Source of the DNA: Lachnospiraceae bacterium UBA1729
GTDB taxonomy: Bacteria; Bacillota; Clostridia; Lachnospirales; Lachnospiraceae
Direction: 5' to 3'
Assembly: GCA_002315945.1 (NCBI GenBank)
Contig: DCIJ01000069.1
Coordinates: forward strand, 1-10,765
Length of the DNA: 10,765 nucleotides
How positions within the stretch are numbered: the stretch's first letter is position 1; each line of letters begins with the position of its first letter. Below the pieces are notes generated by a model, which did no database searches, was not told the origin of the DNA, and was given only the letters and a program-made list of their open reading frames with translations. Both the position numbers and the translations under genes were made by a program. This document shows, piece after piece, positions 7,317-10,765 of this stretch.

Positions 7317-8286
7317 CAAATTCCTCACTAATTATCTCTTCTACATATTCTGACAACTCACAATGAGGCAGCTCTTCAAAATTTATGGGTACATTTTTAA
7401 ATACTGGTACTTTTAACTTTTTCGTTCGTTTTTCCAGATCCTCATAATTCATTCTGTGAAGCACATCCTCATACTGTTTGATTTTTGCCATGGCTACATA
7501 GTCATCCTTTACCAGTGTAAATACATGATCACAATAGTTTAAAATATTTAACAGACCCCTCATGCATTCTCCCAAATCAAGGATTACATATTCATAGTCC
7601 ATGTTTTCCTCAATGTACTCAAACAAATTGAACCAGTCACTTTCCTCCACCTGATGTAGGTCCATAAGACTAAACATAGGCGGAAGATAATCCATATTTC
7701 CAATCTTTTCCATCACTGTCTGTATCTTAAAGTAAAGACCGCCTGACTTGTTATTGAGCATATACAGGATATCTGACATATCTATGTTGTAGGTTTTGTG
7801 AAGCTTAACACTAAAACCAGAGAACGATTCCAGATTTATGTATAGAGTTCTTCTTTTTTTTGCCAGCAGCTGACCCATAGTAACTGCAAAGCTGGTCTGA
7901 AGACTTCTATGCACTGGTGTAAACATTCCAATGTACTTTACTCTCTCCGGTTTTTCTTTTAGAACTCTCACATCTGAGCTAAAACAGCTCATTACTGTCT
8001 TTATTAAGTTCTCAGCCGGTTGATATTTATATATTTCTCCCTCCTCTTCAACATCTGACATAATCAGGATTTTTCCCTTGTACACTAAATCCAGCCCACT
8101 TTCCTGACATAATCTTTTTGAAATTAATACTACTGTTATTCTGTCCAGTGCCTCATATCTCATTAGATTTTCTACTTCTGTAAAATATACTGCCTGAAAT
8201 GGATATCTCTTCTCCTTCACATATTTGCATAATCTTCTGCTAAACTCTCTTTCTTCATCAACAATTGCCAATATCTGCTGCTCCAT
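7309..8286 (-). CDS. tadZ: TadZ/CpaE-like localisation protein with degenerate P-loop
   Basis: The protein has 325 residues. The N-terminal third (about 1-105) looks like a pseudo-receiver: AIVDEEREF gives an acidic patch, but the position expected for the phosphorylated Asp reads VVLISKRL. The rest is a ParA/MinD-type fold: IGMFTPVHRSLQTSFAV (119-135) occupies the Walker A place, but the GKT lysine is gone (SLQTS), while the strand TLYINLE and the Walker B-like YVILDLG (233-239) remain. Members of this family without an intact P-loop are known. TadZ proteins set the cellular position of the Tad machine by binding its ATPase complex, usually at a pole. The start ATG 8286 shares one base with the peptidase stop (TAATG), with GGAGGG about 12 bases upstream. 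ATP hydrolysis is doubtful for this copy; ATP-independent scaffolding is more likely. Confidence 0.85.
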   Translation of the reverse strand: MEQQILAIVDEEREFSRRLCKYVKEKRYPFQAVYFTEVENLMRYEALDRITVVLISKRLCQESGLDLVYKGKILIMSDVEEEGEIYKYQPAENLIKTVMSCFSSDVRVLKEKPERVKYIGMFTPVHRSLQTSFAVTMGQLLAKKRRTLYINLESFSGFSVKLHKTYNIDMSDILYMLNNKSGGLYFKIQTVMEKIGNMDYLPPMFSLMDLHQVEESDWFNLFEYIEENMDYEYVILDLGECMRGLLNILNYCDHVFTLVKDDYVAMAKIKQYEDVLHRMNYEDLEKRTKKLKVPVFKNVPINFEELPHCELSEYVEEIISEEFDG

Positions 8287-8672
8287 TACTTTAGTAAACC
8301 CTCCTTACACACTGCGGTTATCATTCCGCAAAATATGGCCATTCCGAAAGGTATTTTTACTTTCAAGCTCTTTGCTTTTACAGCAGCGACCAACCCCAAC
8401 ACTGCTCCAAAATACATTGAAAAAATCATACCTTCCATGGCCATATTAAATCCGTATCTAATTCCAAATACTGCAGCATATTTTATATCACCTGCTCCCA
8501 GTACTTTTCCTAAATACAACGGAAATAGAACCACAATTAACCCTATGAAACTAATCAATCCCCTAAGTAGTCCAACCCCACCGAACTTGCTTAATTGGAA
8601 TAGTATGCCGAGAATTCCGGCACATTGAAGAAACCCATTTGGAATACGTTGAGTGTGGTTATCGATCCACAC
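8286..8672 (-). CDS. tadV: Prepilin peptidase, A24 family (TadV/CpaA-like), N-terminus uncertain
   Basis: The frame from GTG 8672 gives 128 residues with both A24 catalytic aspartates: Asp4 in WIDNHTQRIPNGF and Asp62 in GAGDIKYAAVFG. It lacks the methylase domain, as Tad-locus peptidases do. Hydrophobic helices fill the rest. It should cleave Flp and pseudopilin leaders. The catalytic Asp normally follows a complete membrane helix, which is absent with the GTG start. The same frame is open back to a stop at 8723 and encodes KIILILFFCV just upstream, which supplies that helix, but no ATG, GTG or TTG occurs there. GTG 8672 has no ribosome binding site, whereas GAGGTGG lies 4-7 bases before ATA 8696/ATT 8693. 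Initiation at AUU/AUA, or a frameshift from ATG 8719 at the AAAA run, is therefore likely. This is the first gene after the promoter. Confidence 0.83.
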   Translation of the reverse strand: MWIDNHTQRIPNGFLQCAGILGILFQLSKFGGVGLLRGLISFIGLIVVLFPLYLGKVLGAGDIKYAAVFGIRYGFNMAMEGMIFSMYFGAVLGLVAAVKAKSLKVKIPFGMAIFCGMITAVCKEGLLK

Positions 8673-8742
8673 ACAGAAAAATAATATTAGAATTATTTTA
8701 CCACCTCGCTGAAACCCATTTTATTTTCGAGTTGGTATGTGA

Positions 8743-8771
8743 ACTATAGCTCTATACGAAAACTTTTGCAA
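8743..8771 (-). promoter_or_regulatory. Sigma-A type promoter for the Tad operon
   Basis: Read on the minus strand, -35 TTGCAA (8766-8771, four of six to consensus) is separated by exactly 17 bases from -10 TATAGT (8743-8748, five of six). Transcription would begin near 8736 and leave a leader of only about 40 bases before the first peptidase. It lies just downstream of the terminator of the preceding operon, where an operon promoter is expected. Confidence 0.62.
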
Positions 8772-8792
8772 TAGTATTCGCGAAACTTTTCG
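8757..8792 (-). promoter_or_regulatory. Pair of direct repeats at the -35, possible operator
   Basis: On the minus strand, CGAAAAGTTTCG (8781-8792) and CAAAAGTTTTCG (8757-8768) are near-copies with starts 24 bases apart, a little over two helical turns. The first is a perfect inverted repeat (CGAAA-AG-TTTCG). The second overlaps the -35 box at 8766-8771. This geometry fits a dimeric regulator that controls the Tad promoter, but the sequence is AT-rich and I do not recognise the binding protein, so it remains tentative. Confidence 0.35.
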
Positions 8793-8820
8793 ATTTTTGT
8801 TAAAGTTGAATAAAAGAACT

Positions 8821-8877
8821 AAAAAACCTCCTGTTACGAAAATGGTTTCGTGCCCATTTTTACTGTAACAAGAGGTT
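8821..8877 (-). terminator. Intrinsic terminator after the MBOAT gene
   Basis: On the minus strand, AACCTCTTGTTAC (8865-8877) pairs with GTAACAGGAGGTT (8825-8837): 13 base pairs including one G-U pair. An inner part (AAAATGG with CCATTTT) extends the hairpin, and a T6 run follows (8821-8826). It lies about 50 bases after the MBOAT stop codon and isolates the Tad operon from the surface-acylation genes. Confidence 0.85.
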
Positions 8878-8926
8878 GTCAATAGTGTAAATTTTTGAGG
8901 TTGTTTCTTCCTTAATTTATGTTATT

Positions 8927-10468
8927 TTAGAATCCTTCATAAATGAACGCAGATGCATCATATCCTGCACCATATATTCCAAAAATCATAATAAGGAAAA
9001 TTGCTCCCACTGTAACCAAATACCTGAAAAGTAATGGCTGAGCAGCAATTGCCTGACGAATTCGGATACCGCTTTCTTTTTTGCAGCTTACAAATAACCA
9101 GAATAATACTGCTAAAAACAGTACGCATAAATCCTTGGAATCTAACCCATGTTCTGCTAACTGGATAATCACAGCATAATATTTAAATTCTGATGAGAAA
9201 ATCTGTTTAAACACAGCAAGTGAAGCGGAAAATGTTCCCAGAATAGTAAATACTTCACCTACAGAAATCAAAAGAAATGTTCTGATCCTTCCAAACAGTC
9301 TCATTGAAAAACATTCTTCGTTAAGCCCCAGTTTTGTATTAATCCATAAAAATACCGGTCTGAAGATTTCTGCACCTGCCATAAGAAAGCCATGCCACAA
9401 ACCATAGGCCACGTATGCCAGGCTCAAATCGTGCCACAGACCAATCAGCAGGAATGTAATTACAGAAACAATACCGCTGGGAACAGTCTTTCCCAAATGT
9501 TCATTTTTCTTAGAAATTGCCTTTGATAGGGCCCCGTAGGGTTTGGAAAAGGCAAGAGGATAGAATACATAATCTCTAATCCAGTTACTTAATGACATAT
9601 GCCATCTATGCCAGTAGTCCCCAATGGTTCTGGCAAAAAATGGCTGTCTGAAGTTCTCACTTAATGTGATTCCAAACATCTCAGAGACACCTCTGACCAT
9701 ATCTATTCCACCGGAAAAATCTCCGTATAACTGTATGTTAAACATAAATACTGCCATAAGACATATGGATCCTGAAGGAAGCTCATCACCTCTAAGCACA
9801 GTATTTACAAATATTGCAGCTCTATCTGCAATTACAAGCTTCTTAAATAGTCCCCAGATAAATAGCCAGACTCCGCTTCTAACCACATCATAATCAAATC
9901 TGTGTTCCTCAAAAAACTGATGTGACAATTCCTCAAATCTATTAATTGGTCCTTCAATAATCTGTGGAAAATATGAAATGAAAAGCATGTACTTAAAAAA
10001 GTCGTTCTCAGCCTTACACCTGCCTCTATATACATCCACCAGATACCCAACTGACTGGAAGGTATAGAAAGAAATACCCAAGGGTAAAATCAATGAAAAT
10101 CCAGGCACAAATTTTGTACACTTAAAGAGCATCAAAATAGTGAAGCAGATTACAATAATAATTGCCATGGTAACCTGTTTCTGCTTTTTCATTCCTGCCT
10201 TATAGGTCTTCTTTTCTTCAGATGACCATTGGGCCTTATTAGCTGCAATTGTCTCCTTCTGAATCTCCCCAAGCTTCTCTATCTTTTTTGCTCCAAGATA
10301 GGTTAATACTATTGTAAATATCATGAATGCAGCATACTTAATATCATTGGCTGCATAAAATATCAGACTGGCCAACAGCAAAAGAATCCACTGCTTCTTT
10401 CGGAATACCGTGTAATAAAGTATCAGTACAACCAGTATAAATAATAAAAATGAACCTGAATACACCAT
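8927..10468 (-). CDS. MBOAT family membrane O-acyltransferase, AlgI-like
   Basis: The protein has 513 residues with about ten or more hydrophobic segments, the usual AlgI size (DltB is shorter, about 400). Family marks are LPLGISFYTFQSVGYLVDVYRG (129-150), the GPINRF segment (173-178), YGDFSGGIDMVRG (248-260), NFRQPFFARTIGDYWHRWHMSLSNWIRDYVFYPL (272-305), and the catalytic histidine His346 in LIGLWHDLSLAYVAYGLWHG. The C-terminus FIYEGF is also family-like. It would move an acyl group, usually acetyl, across the membrane for transfer to an extracellular polysaccharide by a partner SGNH protein. The partner is directly upstream: its stop is 13 bases before this start. ATG 10468 has GAGGGTGG upstream. 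The acceptor polymer cannot be read from this window. Confidence 0.93.
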   Translation of the reverse strand: MVYSGSFLLFILVVLILYYTVFRKKQWILLLLASLIFYAANDIKYAAFMIFTIVLTYLGAKKIEKLGEIQKETIAANKAQWSSEEKKTYKAGMKKQKQVTMAIIIVICFTILMLFKCTKFVPGFSLILPLGISFYTFQSVGYLVDVYRGRCKAENDFFKYMLFISYFPQIIEGPINRFEELSHQFFEEHRFDYDVVRSGVWLFIWGLFKKLVIADRAAIFVNTVLRGDELPSGSICLMAVFMFNIQLYGDFSGGIDMVRGVSEMFGITLSENFRQPFFARTIGDYWHRWHMSLSNWIRDYVFYPLAFSKPYGALSKAISKKNEHLGKTVPSGIVSVITFLLIGLWHDLSLAYVAYGLWHGFLMAGAEIFRPVFLWINTKLGLNEECFSMRLFGRIRTFLLISVGEVFTILGTFSASLAVFKQIFSSEFKYYAVIIQLAEHGLDSKDLCVLFLAVLFWLFVSCKKESGIRIRQAIAAQPLLFRYLVTVGAIFLIMIFGIYGAGYDASAFIYEGF

Positions 10469-10481
10469 CTAAACCACCCTC

Positions 10482-10765
10482 TTAGTCTTCTTCAAAAATA
10501 TCATCTATCATCCGGTTAAACCGGTCGGTCTTATCTTCCCAGATGCTTACAGTTTGAACATCTTCAACCCTTGAAAGATAACCCTCTTCTGATAGTTTAC
10601 TTCCAATATAGTCGGTAACCTTTAATGCGCCAAAATAGTTCATATGACCTTCATTCATAAAGTCCTGATTGCCATCCACCAAATCATAGTTAGCCACCAT
10701 ATTAATATAGGGAACATCATATTTTTTTGCTATCTCACCAATTCCCCACAGAGCTTCCTGCTCCT
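10482..10765 (-). CDS. SGNH/AlgJ-X-like partner of the MBOAT protein, C-terminal end (partial)
   Basis: Only the last 94 residues are visible; the frame is open through the right edge, and in-frame ATG 10700 is internal. The segment KKYDVPYINMVANYD, then GHMNYFGALKVTDYIGSKL, matches the C-terminal DxxH block of SGNH-type hydrolases and acyltransferases paired with MBOAT proteins. The catalytic-type His is present (GHMN). The residue three before it, normally Asp, reads Asn (NEGH). That may be a family variant, a shifted acidic residue (the adjacent Glu), or a loss of activity. A charged tail rich in Asp/Glu/Arg ends the protein. It probably acts outside the membrane, receiving acyl groups from the MBOAT partner. 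The N-terminal signal/anchor and catalytic Ser lie beyond the window. Confidence 0.7.
   Translation of the reverse strand, partial: EQEALWGIGEIAKKYDVPYINMVANYDLVDGNQDFMNEGHMNYFGALKVTDYIGSKLSEEGYLSRVEDVQTVSIWEDKTDRFNRMIDDIFEED

Noticed and set aside
648..8693. Secretin, CpaB/RcpC or TadD genes expected in a full Tad locus
   Set aside because: None of the frames resembles them; their absence fits a single-membrane cell rather than gene loss within the window.
8693..8742. Riboswitch or attenuator in the Tad leader
   Set aside because: The predicted leader is only about 40 bases with no stable hairpin visible, too short for a riboswitch.
9832..10050. Small minus-strand open frame inside the MBOAT gene in another frame
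   Set aside because: Fully inside the MBOAT coding region, no family resemblance.
1..10765. tRNA, rRNA, CRISPR array, insertion sequence or attachment site
   Set aside because: No cloverleaf, repeat-spacer pattern, transposase, integrase or long terminal inverted repeat is visible; the window is coherent operon DNA on one strand.

Overview
The window looks like chromosomal DNA from a low-GC, monoderm Firmicute, most likely a gut-type Clostridia of the Lachnospiraceae kind. The evidence is AT-rich coding DNA, strong Firmicute-style AGGAGG ribosome binding sites, and a Tad/Flp (type IVc) pilus locus with no secretin (CpaC/RcpA), no CpaB/RcpC and no TadD/pilotin-like gene. The taxonomic call is an inference from gene content, not from a marker gene. 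Every gene I can support is on the minus strand, so the locus reads from right to left.

Right part (10765 down to 8821): the 3' end of an SGNH/AlgJ-X-like gene, then a complete AlgI-like MBOAT acyltransferase. Together they form the end of a cell-surface polysaccharide O-acylation operon. A strong intrinsic terminator (about 8821-8877) closes it. A 254-base intergenic region follows, with a good sigma-A type promoter (-35 TTGCAA at 8766-8771, 17-base spacer, -10 TATAGT at 8743-8748) facing the Tad genes. A pair of CGAAA/TTTCG-type repeats lies at and upstream of the -35.

Left part (about 8693 down to 1): a tightly packed, probably single-transcript Tad operon. In transcription order it encodes a prepilin peptidase, a TadZ/CpaE-like protein with a degenerate P-loop, the TadA/CpaF ATPase, the TadB platform protein, a TadC platform protein carrying a large extracytoplasmic domain, a Flp pilin, a DUF5702-type pseudopilin-like protein, a TadE-like pseudopilin with two C-terminal Cys/His modules, a second prepilin peptidase, a minimal TadE-like pseudopilin, and the N-terminal part of a DUF6382-type protein whose expected FHA domain would lie beyond the window. 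Junctions overlap (TAATG, ATGA, 8, 19 and about 68-80 bases) or are separated by 21 bases or fewer, so translational coupling is likely.

How it would work: the A24 peptidases trim the class III leaders (G before X4-Glu) of Flp and the pseudopilins. TadA hydrolyses ATP to drive assembly through the TadB/TadC membrane platform. TadZ places the machine in the cell. The pseudopilins form a tip or minor subunits exposed through the peptidoglycan. The DUF6382(-FHA) protein could link the machine to Ser/Thr phosphorylation.

The oddest points are the starts. The first peptidase lacks a usable AUG/GUG/UUG start for its first membrane helix. DUF5702 lacks its usual positively charged leader unless translation begins at a non-standard codon. 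The Cys-module pseudopilin has an unusually long leader of about 71 residues. Nothing here is clearly a wholly new system, but the lineage-specific additions to the Tad machine are poorly characterised.
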